A DNA stretch of 64,000 nucleotides from Azoarcus sp. L1K30 (GTDB lineage: Bacteria; Pseudomonadota; Gammaproteobacteria; Burkholderiales; Rhodocyclaceae): NCBI RefSeq assembly GCF_018122735.1, contig NZ_JAGRRD010000001.1:1253462-1317461 (forward strand), in the 5' to 3' direction. The position numbers were made by a program, and so were the translations under genes. The notes under the pieces are model-generated. The model ran no database searches. It saw only the letters and a program-made list of their open reading frames with translations, and was not told the DNA's origin. Positions 1-9,432 of the stretch are shown here, piece by piece. Positions within the stretch are counted from its first letter, which is position 1. Every line of letters starts with the position of its first letter.

Positions 1-73
1 GGGATTCGCGAACCGACACATCGTCGTCGACCACATAGACCACAGGAATTGACGAAACCGGGTTTGTCGTCAT
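1..73 (-). CDS. Response regulator, N-terminal fragment (TodT/TmoT type)
   Basis: Only the first 24 codons are inside the window; the rest lies beyond the left edge. The translation begins MTTNPVSSIPVVYVVDDD, and the VDDD is the acidic pocket of a receiver domain. Its ATG at 73 overlaps the TGA of the upstream sensor kinase (ATGA), so the two are translationally coupled. By position and sequence it should be the DNA-binding partner of the TodS-like kinase. The DNA-binding domain cannot be seen, so membership in the TodT/TmoT/StyR family is an inference. Confidence 0.8.
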   Translation of the reverse strand, partial: MTTNPVSSIPVVYVVDDDVSVRES

Positions 74-2961
74 GCGCTGACCGGAAGGTTGAATACGAAA
101 GTTGCGCCCATGCCAGGTGTTGTTTCCAGCCAGAGCCTCCCGCCATGGTTTTCGATGATCGAACGGCTGATGGCCAATCCCATACCCAAACCACCTCCCT
201 TGGTCGAAAAAAGGGCGTTGAAGATCGTCGCCTCGATCTCAGGCGGAATACCCGGACCGGTATCGTTGAATGAGAAGCGTGCCCCATCCAATGGGTCGGA
301 CACCACGGTAATCGTCAGCGTCCGGTCACGGGATGGGTGATCGCGCATTGCCTCTACCGCGTTGACGACCAGGTTGAGCATGACCTGCTGCAATTGAATC
401 AAGTCGGCCTCCAGCCTCGGCAGATCCGGTGCGATCGACACATCAATTGCGACGCCGGCCTCGAGCAACAAAGTCTGCAGCATCAACAACAGGTCGTCGA
501 GCATGCGCCTCACATCGACGACCTCGTGCTTGATGCCGCCCATGCTGAGAAAATTGCGGATGCGTGCAATGACCTCCCCCGCCAGGCTGGCGTCACGGTT
601 CATCCGATTCAGTGCAGCGGCCACCTCGTCGAGGTCCGGCGTCTCCCGTGCCAGCCACCGTATCGCAGCCTTGCTGTTGGTAGTGATGGCGGCAAGCGGC
701 TGATTCACTTCGTGGGCGATGGACGCGACCAATTCACCCATGGTCGTAAATCGCGAGACCCTGGCCAACTCCGCCTGGGTGGCCGCGAGAGCACTTTCCG
801 CTTTCTTGCGGGAACTGACATCCTCGACAATGACCGCCAGTCGTGGGCCCTCCCGGTCGACCGCGGGAATCAGTGAAACGCTGACATTCGCCCAGAAGAA
901 GCCGCCGCTCCGCGTTTCATAGCGCTTCTGTACGTGGTAGTTGTCGATGACCCCGTCGAACAGGCCATCGACGTTCCGCTTGGTCATCGCCCGTTGCGAC
1001 TCGTCGCTGATATCGACAAAGGAAACGCCGACAATCTCCGTTTCGTCGTAACCGAGCATGCGTTGCAAGGCGGGATTGGCTTTCAGTATTCGTCCCGCCC
1101 GGTCTGCCAGCGCAATGCCAACCGCGGTATTCCTGTATAGCCCCTGCCACCGGCGCTCCGAGATCTGCAAGGCGACGAGGCCTTCCTGCAGCGACTTTCG
1201 GCTGGCGACCAGCCCGGCAGTCAATTCGCACACATCGGAGGCCTGGGAGTTGAGCTCCTTCTGGAGAATATCAACCATCCGCTTTACCGTTACCAAGTTG
1301 CGGACGCGCGCCCGCAACTCCTGCGGCGAGAACGGCTTCGTCACATAGTCCTGCACCAGTTCCTCCAGGAGCGTCTCGCGCAGTACGTCGTCGGCGCGTG
1401 CCGAGAGGACTAGAACCGGAATGTTCGGAAGGCGTCCGCTGGCACGCATCTCCCTGACGAACTGTTCGCCATCGCAGAAAGGCATCATCAAGTCGGTGAT
1501 CACCAGATCCGGCGGGCTTTCCAGTACCGACGAGCGCGCCACCGCACCGTTCTCGGCGAGCGTGACGTTGTAGTCGTCGATCAATACGTCGTAGAGAAAA
1601 TGACGCAGATCCGGGTTGTCTTCCACGACCAGGACCCTCGGGCTGCCTGGCTTGTCGCCCATCGCGGTCGGAACCTGCGGTTCGCTGTGATCGATCGTCT
1701 GAACGAAAGTGGCTGCCACCTCCTCACTTCTCTCCCGCACGAAGGCGCCTTTCGGGGCACGAATGGGCATCTCCACCTGGAAGATCGCGCCCCCGCCAAG
1801 CGCATCCAGCACTACGACCGTCCCGACATGGAGTTCCACGAACTCCTTGACGATGTTCAGACCCAGACCACTACCGCTGCCCGAAAGGGCATCCTGTCCC
1901 TGCGCGAAGCGCGAGAAGATCTGCTCTTTCATCTGCTGCGGGACACCGGGGCCGTTGTCCTGCACGCTCAGCAGGAAGCGACGATTCGCCACACGACCGA
2001 TCGAGCAGCGAATGCGGCCGCCAGCGGGCGTGAACTTGAAGGCATTGGAGAGAAGGTTGGCCAGGATCCGCACCAGCTTCGCGCGATCGACATCCGCGTA
2101 AAGTTCGTCGGCACCTTCAATCAGCAAGGAGATCGATCGTTCCTCGGCCTCGGCAGCAAAACCGGCCGCCACCTCCCTGAGCAGGGCAGTCACATTGGCG
2201 CAGATATACGCCATGGGCATTTGTTGCGCATCGATCCGGGCCAGGTCAAGGAGGTTATTGACCTGCTGCAGCAACGACTGGGCATTGCGCTTGATTGTCG
2301 TCAGTCGAAAGCGCTCTCGCTCCCCCTGCGAAGGGGCTTCCTTCAGGAGTTGGTCGACCGGGCCCAGAATCAGCGCCAGAGGCGTCCGCAACTCGTGGCT
2401 GACGTTGGCGAAGAACTTGGTCTTGAACCCGTCGATCTCGCGCAGCTTCTCGAGCGCCAACTGCAGCTCGCCGTTCTTGCGGGTCAACTCGGCCTCGATG
2501 GCGATCTTTTCGGTGATGTTCCGCCCCTCCGGAAGCAGGAAGGCAACACGCCCTTCGTCGTCACGAATCGGTGTCAGGGAGAAATCGACGACGATGATCT
2601 TCTTCCCTTGGAGCTCGCCGTAGACTTCTATGTCGCAGCGCACGAACTCGCCCTGCCCGGCCCGGTCGACCATCGCCCTCACACGATTTCTCGACTCTTC
2701 CGAAACGGCCCACCAGCGAGCCTCCCAGAACGGCTTCCCGACAACATCATCCAGACCGATTCCCGCGCCCTCCAGAGCGGCCCGGTTGATCTCAAGAACA
2801 ATGCCATTGACATCGAGAAGACCAAGAAACTGGTACATGGCGTCAAGGATGATGCGGGCGAGCTTTTGCCGACGAACCTCGGCGGTGTCGTCCGGGGCAA
2901 GCTTCACCCCTCTTACGGACGCTTGCGCGTCCGTGCTCGGAAGCATTGGATCAGTTCTCAT
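70..2961 (-). CDS. tmoS: Hybrid sensor histidine kinase, TodS/TmoS family
   Basis: A soluble 963-residue kinase without membrane segments. Domain order is PAS (about 35-155), histidine kinase 1 with H-box SHELRTP (His189) and HATPase, receiver (about 440-560, phospho-acceptor Asp490 in TDLMMP), second PAS (about 600-720), and histidine kinase 2 with AHEVNQP (His750) and HATPase. This double-kinase layout and length match TodS (978 aa), which binds toluene in PAS1 and phosphorylates TodT. The start is the ATG at 2961, with GGAG five bases upstream; a GTG at 2967 is also in frame. A terminator separates it from the channel gene upstream, so it probably has its own promoter in 2962-3097. Likely activator of the tmo operon. 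Confidence 0.9.
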   Translation of the reverse strand: MRTDPMLPSTDAQASVRGVKLAPDDTAEVRRQKLARIILDAMYQFLGLLDVNGIVLEINRAALEGAGIGLDDVVGKPFWEARWWAVSEESRNRVRAMVDRAGQGEFVRCDIEVYGELQGKKIIVVDFSLTPIRDDEGRVAFLLPEGRNITEKIAIEAELTRKNGELQLALEKLREIDGFKTKFFANVSHELRTPLALILGPVDQLLKEAPSQGERERFRLTTIKRNAQSLLQQVNNLLDLARIDAQQMPMAYICANVTALLREVAAGFAAEAEERSISLLIEGADELYADVDRAKLVRILANLLSNAFKFTPAGGRIRCSIGRVANRRFLLSVQDNGPGVPQQMKEQIFSRFAQGQDALSGSGSGLGLNIVKEFVELHVGTVVVLDALGGGAIFQVEMPIRAPKGAFVRERSEEVAATFVQTIDHSEPQVPTAMGDKPGSPRVLVVEDNPDLRHFLYDVLIDDYNVTLAENGAVARSSVLESPPDLVITDLMMPFCDGEQFVREMRASGRLPNIPVLVLSARADDVLRETLLEELVQDYVTKPFSPQELRARVRNLVTVKRMVDILQKELNSQASDVCELTAGLVASRKSLQEGLVALQISERRWQGLYRNTAVGIALADRAGRILKANPALQRMLGYDETEIVGVSFVDISDESQRAMTKRNVDGLFDGVIDNYHVQKRYETRSGGFFWANVSVSLIPAVDREGPRLAVIVEDVSSRKKAESALAATQAELARVSRFTTMGELVASIAHEVNQPLAAITTNSKAAIRWLARETPDLDEVAAALNRMNRDASLAGEVIARIRNFLSMGGIKHEVVDVRRMLDDLLLMLQTLLLEAGVAIDVSIAPDLPRLEADLIQLQQVMLNLVVNAVEAMRDHPSRDRTLTITVVSDPLDGARFSFNDTGPGIPPEIEATIFNALFSTKGGGLGMGLAISRSIIENHGGRLWLETTPGMGATFVFNLPVSA

Positions 2962-3097
2962 CCGCACTCCATCGAGTCGCGTTGTTATTCGGAGATTGGG
3001 GCCTTTTACGGCAATTCAATTCAAGACCCCATCTACCGATCCGGGCAAGGCGGTCGCACCTCGCCATCAAGAGTCAAAACTGCATGTTCCTCTCCAC

Positions 3098-3126
3098 AAA
3101 AAAAAGAGGCGAGCAAGCACTCGCCT
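3098..3126 (-). terminator. Rho-independent terminator after the TodX-like gene
   Basis: On the minus strand a 7-bp GC stem (AGGCGAG/CTCGCCT, arms 3107-3113 and 3120-3126) with a 6-base loop is followed by a run of eight U residues (3098-3105). It lies 30 bases after the channel gene stop and before the sensor kinase, and should end or attenuate the tmo operon transcript. Confidence 0.85.
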
Positions 3127-3155
3127 GAACCATCGGAGGATGGGGGAACCGGACT

Positions 3156-4532
3156 TCAGAAGCTGTAACGCAGATTCACCGTAGCGTTGTCCTGGGCATG
3201 GGAAACCTTGATCGGGTCGGAGGTATTGGGGGGACCGGCGTTATCCATGGTTTCTTCGAATGCGTGGGAATAGGCAAAATCAAGCTTGCTCCGTTTCGAG
3301 AACGAATAGGTGAAACCGGCCGACAGGTGTCTTGAAGGAATTGCCGGAATCACTGCGAACAGCGTGGACCTGGACAATGCCTGGCTGGCCAGGCGCAAGC
3401 CGCCACGAACGGTCCATTGATCGTTGACCTCGTAGGCCGCGCCAAGCGACAGGATCGTCTGGTCCTCGTAGTTCTGGGGCAGGAGGATATTGATGTTGCC
3501 GCCGGCATCGGCGACAAAGGACACCTTGATATCCTTCATCACGCTTTTCCAGAAGACCCGCGACACATCGGCGGCAACCGTCCACTGCGGCGTCGGGCGG
3601 TGGCTGACGCCCAGATCGAGATGTGCGGGCATCTGGAAGTCCTTGATGCGGATCTTCCCGTCGAATGCAATCTGGCCCGCGGCGCCGTCGATCGCAGTCA
3701 GCGTCGCCCGCCCCTCCATGTCGTTCATCCGGCTCCTGAACGTGTAGGATGCCCCCAAAGTCGTCTCCGGTGCGACCCGATAGATTGTCCCGACTTTTCC
3801 GCCAAAGCCCCAGGAATCGACACCACTCGCCAACATCCGGTCCTTGGTCAGGCTGAAGTGGGCGCCCCGCAGGTCCGGCAAGCCGCCGAGGGCGCCCACC
3901 AGCGATCCGGACACCCGTCCGGCCCCGATCAGGCTACCGACCTGGTCGGCCCCCAGCAGCAGATCGAGGTTGAGTCCTTCCCACATCGCATCGATGCTGC
4001 CGCCTATCGTCACCTTGTCGCTGGCCTGAAAACTCGCGGCAAAGGGAATATTGAGCACCAGGAGACGACTCGAATTCTCCAGTCCGGTCGCGAGGCCGCC
4101 GGTAGCACGTGACAGAAAACTGTCATTGCCGTACTCAGTGCCGAGACCACCCTGGGCAAAAGCCCCGACACCGAAGGTCCACGGCCCGAAGCGTCTGGCG
4201 TATGCCGCCTCGGGTGCCACATACGGCCCCCGGTTATTGGACTGCGTTTCCGAGGACACGCGTTCACCGGTCGCCCGGTTTCTGACATCGATATCGGTTG
4301 TCACCAGATCGAGACCAAGCATCGCCTGCTCACCTTCCGGCATCAGCGACAGCGTAGCCGGATTGGTCATCATGCCGGCTGGTCCGACATCATGTGCCAC
4401 GGCGGTGCCACCCATCGAACGCGAAATCGCCCCGAAGCCTTCCAGCCGGAAGACATCCGTCGCACACGCCGGGTGACTTGCTGCGGCCACGGCTATCCCC
4501 AGTGGCAATAAAACCATCATTCTTCTGATCAT
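3156..4532 (-). CDS. FadL/TodX-family outer-membrane aromatic hydrocarbon channel
   Basis: A 458-residue predicted outer-membrane beta-barrel. It has a signal peptide ending near ACA/TD (about residue 24), then the FadL-family N-terminus with GFGAISRSMGGTAVA and NPATLSLMPEG, and ends in Phe (LRYSF), typical for barrel insertion. FadL-family members TodX, TbuX and XylN let hydrophobic aromatics cross the outer membrane. It follows the monooxygenase genes in the same direction, 71 bases after tmoF. The start chosen is ATG 4532, which is nine bases after GAGGAA; an in-frame ATG at 4541 abuts that site too closely. Substrate specificity is inferred from context. Confidence 0.85.
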   Translation of the reverse strand: MIRRMMVLLPLGIAVAAASHPACATDVFRLEGFGAISRSMGGTAVAHDVGPAGMMTNPATLSLMPEGEQAMLGLDLVTTDIDVRNRATGERVSSETQSNNRGPYVAPEAAYARRFGPWTFGVGAFAQGGLGTEYGNDSFLSRATGGLATGLENSSRLLVLNIPFAASFQASDKVTIGGSIDAMWEGLNLDLLLGADQVGSLIGAGRVSGSLVGALGGLPDLRGAHFSLTKDRMLASGVDSWGFGGKVGTIYRVAPETTLGASYTFRSRMNDMEGRATLTAIDGAAGQIAFDGKIRIKDFQMPAHLDLGVSHRPTPQWTVAADVSRVFWKSVMKDIKVSFVADAGGNINILLPQNYEDQTILSLGAAYEVNDQWTVRGGLRLASQALSRSTLFAVIPAIPSRHLSAGFTYSFSKRSKLDFAYSHAFEETMDNAGPPNTSDPIKVSHAQDNATVNLRYSF

Positions 4533-4603
4533 TTCCGTCATTTCCTCAGTTGTTGAGGTGCGAAGAACTTGAATTCCCCAGGACCTCCAAGACACAGCGC
4601 GCC

Positions 4604-5620
4604 TCAAAAGAAGCGATCAAAGTGGATCTGATCGAAGGGCACCCGGTGGCCGATCATCAGCATTTCTTGAAGGGCCTGGGTCATCGGCGGCGGTCCGGCA
4701 AAGTAGAATTCGTAGTTCGCCAGTTCAGTCGGGAGCAGACGCGCCACGGCGTCGTGCACATAGCCGATCTCACCGCTCCAGCCGCCTTCGTCACCTGGCA
4801 GCGAGACCACCGGGATGTAGACGATCTGCCCGTCGCGATGGTCGAGCGCATCGAGCATCGACTCACCGCAGACATCGCGAGGCGTCCGTGCGCCATAGAA
4901 GAAGTGCAGTTTCCTCCCGTTGAGCAGACCTGCCTCCGCTGCCCCGCGAGCGATCGAGATCATCGGTGCCAATCCGGAGCCGCCTGCAACGCAGACGATG
5001 TCACGTGGCGATCCAGTACGCAGGTAGGCCAGACCGTAAGGACCATCGAGACCGATCTCGTCGCCCTCGACCAGCTTCTCGAAAAGCACATGGGAGCCCT
5101 GCCCGTGAAGAACCCGGCGAATCTGGAAATGCCACTCCCGCCCTTCATTGGCTGTATTCGACAAGGAGTAGGCTCGCGAAGCGGCGAGTCCGGGCAGGTC
5201 GAGCATGGCAAACTGGCCCGGCAGGAATCTCGCATCGCTTTCCGAACGAAAGCGGAACTCCCGGATGTCGTGCGTGATGTCCCGCGTGCCGACAAGTCGG
5301 GCACGCTGTCGTCGGGGAAGGATCCTCGGCTGATATTCCGGCGCCGTCGCGGCCTTGATGGTTACCGGACCCAGAGCCCGGCACTGGCAGGCGAGGTGGC
5401 GGCCACGTTTGCGATCACGCTCACCCAAGCCCGGCGCACCCGGCCATTGGGTCTCTATCTCGCCATTCATCAGTTCGAACTTGCAGCCGCCACAGCCGCC
5501 GGAATTGCACTCGTACGAAAGGCCCAATCCGGCGCGCAATGCCGCACGCAGGATGGTGTCTCCCTCCGCTTGCTCGAATACCGAGCCGTCCTTCTCGTTC
5601 CGGATGGTTGGTTTGTCCAT
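4604..5620 (-). CDS. tmoF: Toluene monooxygenase NADH-ferredoxin reductase
   Basis: 338 residues with an N-terminal plant-type 2Fe-2S domain (cysteines in CNSGGCGGC plus a later CQC), then an FAD-binding domain (RAYSLSN) and an NAD-binding domain (VAGGSGLAPM). TmoF-type reductases pass electrons from NADH to the Rieske ferredoxin TmoC. Length fits TmoF/TbuC (about 326-340). The start at MDKPTIRNEK was chosen because the 2Fe-2S fold begins there; the open frame extends upstream without a recognisable domain. The ribosome binding site is weak. It lies 76 bases after tmoE. Confidence 0.9.
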   Translation of the reverse strand: MDKPTIRNEKDGSVFEQAEGDTILRAALRAGLGLSYECNSGGCGGCKFELMNGEIETQWPGAPGLGERDRKRGRHLACQCRALGPVTIKAATAPEYQPRILPRRQRARLVGTRDITHDIREFRFRSESDARFLPGQFAMLDLPGLAASRAYSLSNTANEGREWHFQIRRVLHGQGSHVLFEKLVEGDEIGLDGPYGLAYLRTGSPRDIVCVAGGSGLAPMISIARGAAEAGLLNGRKLHFFYGARTPRDVCGESMLDALDHRDGQIVYIPVVSLPGDEGGWSGEIGYVHDAVARLLPTELANYEFYFAGPPPMTQALQEMLMIGHRVPFDQIHFDRFF

Positions 5621-5696
5621 ATGAACACCAATCTCTAGGTCGAGCTTGACCCGCGCCGTCAGGTGCCGGCCAATCCTCGAATTGCTGAAAGACTGC

Positions 5697-6683
5697 TTAG
5701 AGTCCCAGTGAACGACGGAAGTCGCGTGTCGCCGCCTTCGCCTCTTCACTTCCCCCGGCCACGTCAGGCAACGTGGCGCAATAGGCATCGATGGCTTTGT
5801 CCGCCAACGGCTCCCACCTGGCGATCCAGCTCTGGATCAGTTCCAGGTTGCCCGGGTTTTCCAGCGCCATCTTGACGAAGACAGCAATCCACCTGCGATG
5901 GCGGGCCGCATCGATCAACTGTGCGTCGGTCAGCAGGCCGAGCAAGGTGTCGCCGTTGTGGCGGGCGGACTCGCCCAGCTTGCGCAGCACGGCCTCCTCG
6001 ATGGCCGGCTTGGCCACCAGGTTGAGGACGACGATCGCCTCGCCCCAACCCCACACCGTCAGCGCCTTTTCCATGAGTTCGCGAAAGCCCTGCCAAACCG
6101 GATCGGTTTCCCAGTACATGCGCTCGTCGACCGCGAACCCCTTGTCGGGAAAGGCGTTCGACAGCTCCCGGGTGCGATAGGCGGTGTGGCTGAGCCAGCG
6201 AAAGCTGTCGGCCATCTGGAAATAATTGCAGTTCGTTATGGTACTGGCCGGCGAAGTCTGCCCGACGTAGGCGGACGCCATCTGAACGGTATGGAACAGG
6301 TAGCGGGACGGCGTATAGAAGCGCGCCAGCGTTCCCGCCCAGCGCGCGTCGAGCGCAAGGTCGTGTTCGCGCTCGTTGAATTGATCGAAGAGGCCGAAGA
6401 CGTACGTCTCCTGTCCGTCCTGCATCATGTTGTAGGTGCGGTAGACCACCTCTTCCGGGTCGCGGAAGACATTCCAGTCCGGGTGCTTGAGCGCGGTACC
6501 GAAGGTGTTCTTCTTGTACCAGGCATTCATGAACATGTCGGGATCGAGCTCGTACGGCGCATTTGCATCCCGATCGTTGTAGTGCAGGTTGGCACTGACG
6601 ATCTCATATTCACTCGGCTTGCGACGGCGCGCAGCGAGATGGCTCCAGGTCTTGAGCGGCTTCAGTATTTGGACTTCCGACAT
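5697..6683 (-). CDS. tmoE: Toluene monooxygenase hydroxylase beta subunit
   Basis: 328 residues, matching TmoE/TbuA2/TouE in length and sequence style (early TWSHLAARRRKPSEYE, central AQ-rich helical core, SRYLFHTVQM). It is the non-catalytic beta subunit of the (alpha-beta-gamma)2 diiron hydroxylase; it resembles the alpha fold but lacks the ExxH ligand pairs. A good AGAGGAG site precedes the ATG. It sits between tmoD and tmoF as in other tmo operons. Confidence 0.93.
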   Translation of the reverse strand: MSEVQILKPLKTWSHLAARRRKPSEYEIVSANLHYNDRDANAPYELDPDMFMNAWYKKNTFGTALKHPDWNVFRDPEEVVYRTYNMMQDGQETYVFGLFDQFNEREHDLALDARWAGTLARFYTPSRYLFHTVQMASAYVGQTSPASTITNCNYFQMADSFRWLSHTAYRTRELSNAFPDKGFAVDERMYWETDPVWQGFRELMEKALTVWGWGEAIVVLNLVAKPAIEEAVLRKLGESARHNGDTLLGLLTDAQLIDAARHRRWIAVFVKMALENPGNLELIQSWIARWEPLADKAIDAYCATLPDVAGGSEEAKAATRDFRRSLGL

Positions 6684-6737
6684 TCTTGTCTCCTCTCTTT
6701 TTCAGGTCTTGGCAGGCCGCTGGCACTGCTCCGTGGC

Positions 6738-7052
6738 CTAAACTCTTTTCACGAAATAGAAGCGGACTGAGTTGTCACCGCTTTCGATCTGCCCGGCGAA
6801 AGAGCTCAGATCAACTTCCAGATCGTTCATCTTGAACGGGCGCCCCAACTCCTCCTCGATGGTTTCCCGGTGCAGCACCATCTCGTGTTCGGTGTGGATG
6901 CGGATATAGGCCCGCTTGTCCTCGACGAAGACCTCCTTCCCCGGGTTATCCACCTTTGCCGCCTCGATGACCGCCATCGCCAGGTCGCCGGCACGCATGA
7001 CCGGCCCGACCAGATTGTTGTGATAGGCCTGCGCGGAACTTGTAACGCTCAT
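6738..7052 (-). CDS. tmoD: Toluene monooxygenase effector (coupling) protein
   Basis: 104 residues, compared with 103 for TmoD. It belongs to the MmoB/DmpM effector family, which binds the hydroxylase and tunes oxygen activation and regiospecificity. Family features include the RETIEEELGRPFKMNDLEV stretch and a final FYFVKRV. The start MSVTSS has a strong GAGGAGG site; the frame is open upstream but that part overlaps tmoC and has no homology. It shares domain family with dmpM in this window. Confidence 0.92.
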   Translation of the reverse strand: MSVTSSAQAYHNNLVGPVMRAGDLAMAVIEAAKVDNPGKEVFVEDKRAYIRIHTEHEMVLHRETIEEELGRPFKMNDLEVDLSSFAGQIESGDNSVRFYFVKRV

Positions 7053-7214
7053 TGCTTCCTCCTCGTTTTCCTTCAAGTCTGGCCCGCCCAGCCGGCTCGC
7101 CAGTCCGTAAGAACATGGCACCTGGACCCGCCCCCTGGCCCCGGCGGGTACGTTCCGATCCGACTTGTCCTCTCCACATCTCGTGCCCTTGTCCGAATGG
7201 AAGGGCAAGCGATC

Positions 7215-7550
7215 TCAGGTATGGGCGAACAAGGGCTCGACGCCTTCGGTGTCCACCAGGACCTCGTCTCCGTCCACCCTGACCGGATACTCGGCAAGGG
7301 CGCAGTCGTCCGGGTTGATGCCTTTTCCGGTGCAGGCATCGAACTGCCACAGATGCGCCCGGCAGATCACCTTCTTGCCGTCGAACTGGCCTTCCACCAG
7401 CGGAATATCCTGGTGCGGGCAGATGCCCTGGAACGCCTTGATGCCGCCCCCTTCGCCGCACACCAGCAGGACTTCGTGGCCGTCGACGCTGAACGACTCC
7501 ATTTCCCCTTCCCAGAGGTCATCGAGCGTGCATACCTTCCTGAACCCCAT
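7215..7550 (-). CDS. tmoC: Toluene monooxygenase Rieske ferredoxin
   Basis: 111 residues with the two Rieske 2Fe-2S motifs CPH (Cys44/His46) and CRAH (Cys63/His66), close to T4MoC positions (45/47/64/67). It carries electrons from TmoF to the hydroxylase. AGGAG precedes the ATG. Ends six bases after which a gap leads to tmoD (163 bases), the longest gap inside this operon. Confidence 0.95.
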   Translation of the reverse strand: MGFRKVCTLDDLWEGEMESFSVDGHEVLLVCGEGGGIKAFQGICPHQDIPLVEGQFDGKKVICRAHLWQFDACTGKGINPDDCALAEYPVRVDGDEVLVDTEGVEPLFAHT

Positions 7551-7593
7551 GTCTGCTCCTGTCTCTTGTTATGGGCAAATCGTCCGCAAGCAC

Positions 7594-7860
7594 TCAGTGC
7601 TTCGGTGCCTCCCAGATGATCTCGACGGTTTCGGTCGGCTTCAGGCCAGACTCGGAAACCTTCATCGTGCGCGGCAGGAAGTCCTCGCTCCCTTGCCGAC
7701 GCACCCGCAGGATCTGCCCCGGACGCGCCCGGACGCGCCGGCCGACCGAATGCACAGCAGCTGCCGCGGCCACTTCGTCCATGCTGAACTCACTATCGAC
7801 GGCAACGAGCTGCAGCACGAAGTCGCCTTCAAAATTGGAAGTAATCGGAAACAATGCCAT
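7594..7860 (-). CDS. tmoB: Toluene monooxygenase hydroxylase gamma subunit
   Basis: 88 residues, the usual size for TmoB/TbuU, a ubiquitin-like small subunit of the hydroxylase (MALFPITSNFEGDF start, ending in an IIWEAPKH tail). It lies 66 bases after tmoA with a good AGGAGG site. Confidence 0.92.
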   Translation of the reverse strand: MALFPITSNFEGDFVLQLVAVDSEFSMDEVAAAAAVHSVGRRVRARPGQILRVRRQGSEDFLPRTMKVSESGLKPTETVEIIWEAPKH

Positions 7861-7926
7861 CTCTGGACCCTCCTGAATTCTCTGGAAACCTGCATCGATC
7901 GACCCCGGCTCGCGGGGCCACCTCGA

Positions 7927-9432
7927 TCAGCCGGCCTTCTTCGCCGCCCGCAGCGCGCGATACACCTCGGCCCACGCGTAGTTGTGCGCGTCATCTCCGC
8001 ACTCACCCGGCGCGATGTTCATGTAATTCAACGCACCGCCCAGATCCATCGGCTGGATCATGCCGGCGAGGAAGCGGTCGACCACGCTCAAATGCCCGGC
8101 GTAACGCTCCGGCTCCTGTTCGAAGCACCAGCGGTCGACCTCCGAGCCGAAGTGGTACAGACGGCCTTTGTACTCGAGCGGGTAATCCTTGACGTTCCAC
8201 TTCTTGCCCGGCGTACCAAGGATTGGCAGCTGGCACATGTTGCAGACATACGGCAGCGTCTCCGGATAGGCCATGGCCATGTTGCCGTCCACCACGTTGT
8301 CGATGATGACGTCCCAGCACTGCCCCCAGGTGTCGTTCCAGCCGGGATATTTCTCTTCGAGCCAGGCCCGTTCATCCGGCGTGACACCTGCGGCCGGATT
8401 CCACCACACCGTCGGCCGCCAGAAGTACGACCCCATGTGCATGCCATGGTGGGTTTCGCTCAGGTCGGCCAGGAACTTGTCCCAGTACCATGGCAAGTCC
8501 AGCCCCATGTCGGTCAGGGAGCGCTCGAACTGGGCGACGATCCACTCCTCCATGAACTCCTTGAAGGATTGCTTGCGATGCTCCAGCGGCGTGTAGTAAT
8601 CCATGATCGGGCCGGTAAGCACCGAGAACAGCTTCCAGGCCCCCCACACAGCAATGTCGACACGCTTCTGGGCCTCGGCCTTCTGGCCGTTCTCGATCAG
8701 CACCTTGAGTGCCGGGCCGCCGATCTGCGCATGGCGGGACTCGTCGGTCTGAATACTGGAGATCAGGTTGGCGAAGGTGTGATCGCCCGCTTCGGCCGCA
8801 TCGGCCGCCAGCCCAAGGAACTGCATGTTGGTGAAGCCGGTCTCGAAGCTGAAGGTCAGCATGATGGAGACGCTGATGGCGTCCCGCGTCATCATGATGT
8901 CGTCAAAGAAGTGACGCGCCGCGATCATCGCCCATTCGTTGGTGTCGTAGGCCTTGAACGCCCAGTCCATCTGGCGGTCCTTGGCAACGTGCTCGTGGGG
9001 AAAATACAGTTGCATCTGACCATGGCGGATTTCGTCCAGGCAGCCCAGGGTGGCCATATTGCGCATCCCCGGAGCCTTGGAAAAACGCATCATCCGCGCC
9101 TCAGCGCTTGCCGCCGCGTATTCGCCGCGGGCAATGGCCCCGTAATGAGCCTTCATCACCGATTTCCAGCCCGGATCGGCGTTCTCGAAAATACGGCTCC
9201 GCTCCAGCGCCGCCTTGACGGAATAGGCACCCGCGTCCTTGTCACGCTGGACCTTCACGTATTCCGGATAGGTCTGCTTGTATGGCTCGTCGTACTTTTC
9301 CCAGGCATCCTGCGGCAACCCGAATGCACCGGACATCAGCGGCGGAAACAATTCGTCTTCCGTCACATGGGCAGGCGACCAGTTCGTGGTTCTGGCCAGG
9401 TCATACCAGTCCATCCTGTTTAGCAAAGCCAT
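7927..9432 (-). CDS. tmoA: Toluene-4-monooxygenase-type hydroxylase alpha subunit
   Basis: 501 residues, the catalytic diiron subunit. All six iron ligands are present at the T4MoH positions: Glu104, Glu134, His137 (DEIRH), Glu197, Glu231, His234 (DESRH). Active-site residues known to shape regiospecificity in T4MO also match at Ile100, Gly103, Ala107, Gln141, Phe176, Phe196, Thr201 and Phe205. This predicts hydroxylation of toluene, probably at the para position. First gene of the operon, with AAGGAG before the ATG and a long upstream regulatory region. Exact product distribution cannot be read from sequence. Confidence 0.95.
   Translation of the reverse strand: MALLNRMDWYDLARTTNWSPAHVTEDELFPPLMSGAFGLPQDAWEKYDEPYKQTYPEYVKVQRDKDAGAYSVKAALERSRIFENADPGWKSVMKAHYGAIARGEYAAASAEARMMRFSKAPGMRNMATLGCLDEIRHGQMQLYFPHEHVAKDRQMDWAFKAYDTNEWAMIAARHFFDDIMMTRDAISVSIMLTFSFETGFTNMQFLGLAADAAEAGDHTFANLISSIQTDESRHAQIGGPALKVLIENGQKAEAQKRVDIAVWGAWKLFSVLTGPIMDYYTPLEHRKQSFKEFMEEWIVAQFERSLTDMGLDLPWYWDKFLADLSETHHGMHMGSYFWRPTVWWNPAAGVTPDERAWLEEKYPGWNDTWGQCWDVIIDNVVDGNMAMAYPETLPYVCNMCQLPILGTPGKKWNVKDYPLEYKGRLYHFGSEVDRWCFEQEPERYAGHLSVVDRFLAGMIQPMDLGGALNYMNIAPGECGDDAHNYAWAEVYRALRAAKKAG

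Noticed and set aside
1600..3168. Long plus-strand open frame (over 500 codons) opposite the sensor kinase
   Set aside because: It is an antisense shadow of a GC-rich gene; no domain and no ribosome site.
7165..9423. Plus-strand open frame of about 750 codons opposite tmoA-tmoC
   Set aside because: Runs through several real genes on the other strand and has His/Arg-rich shadow composition.
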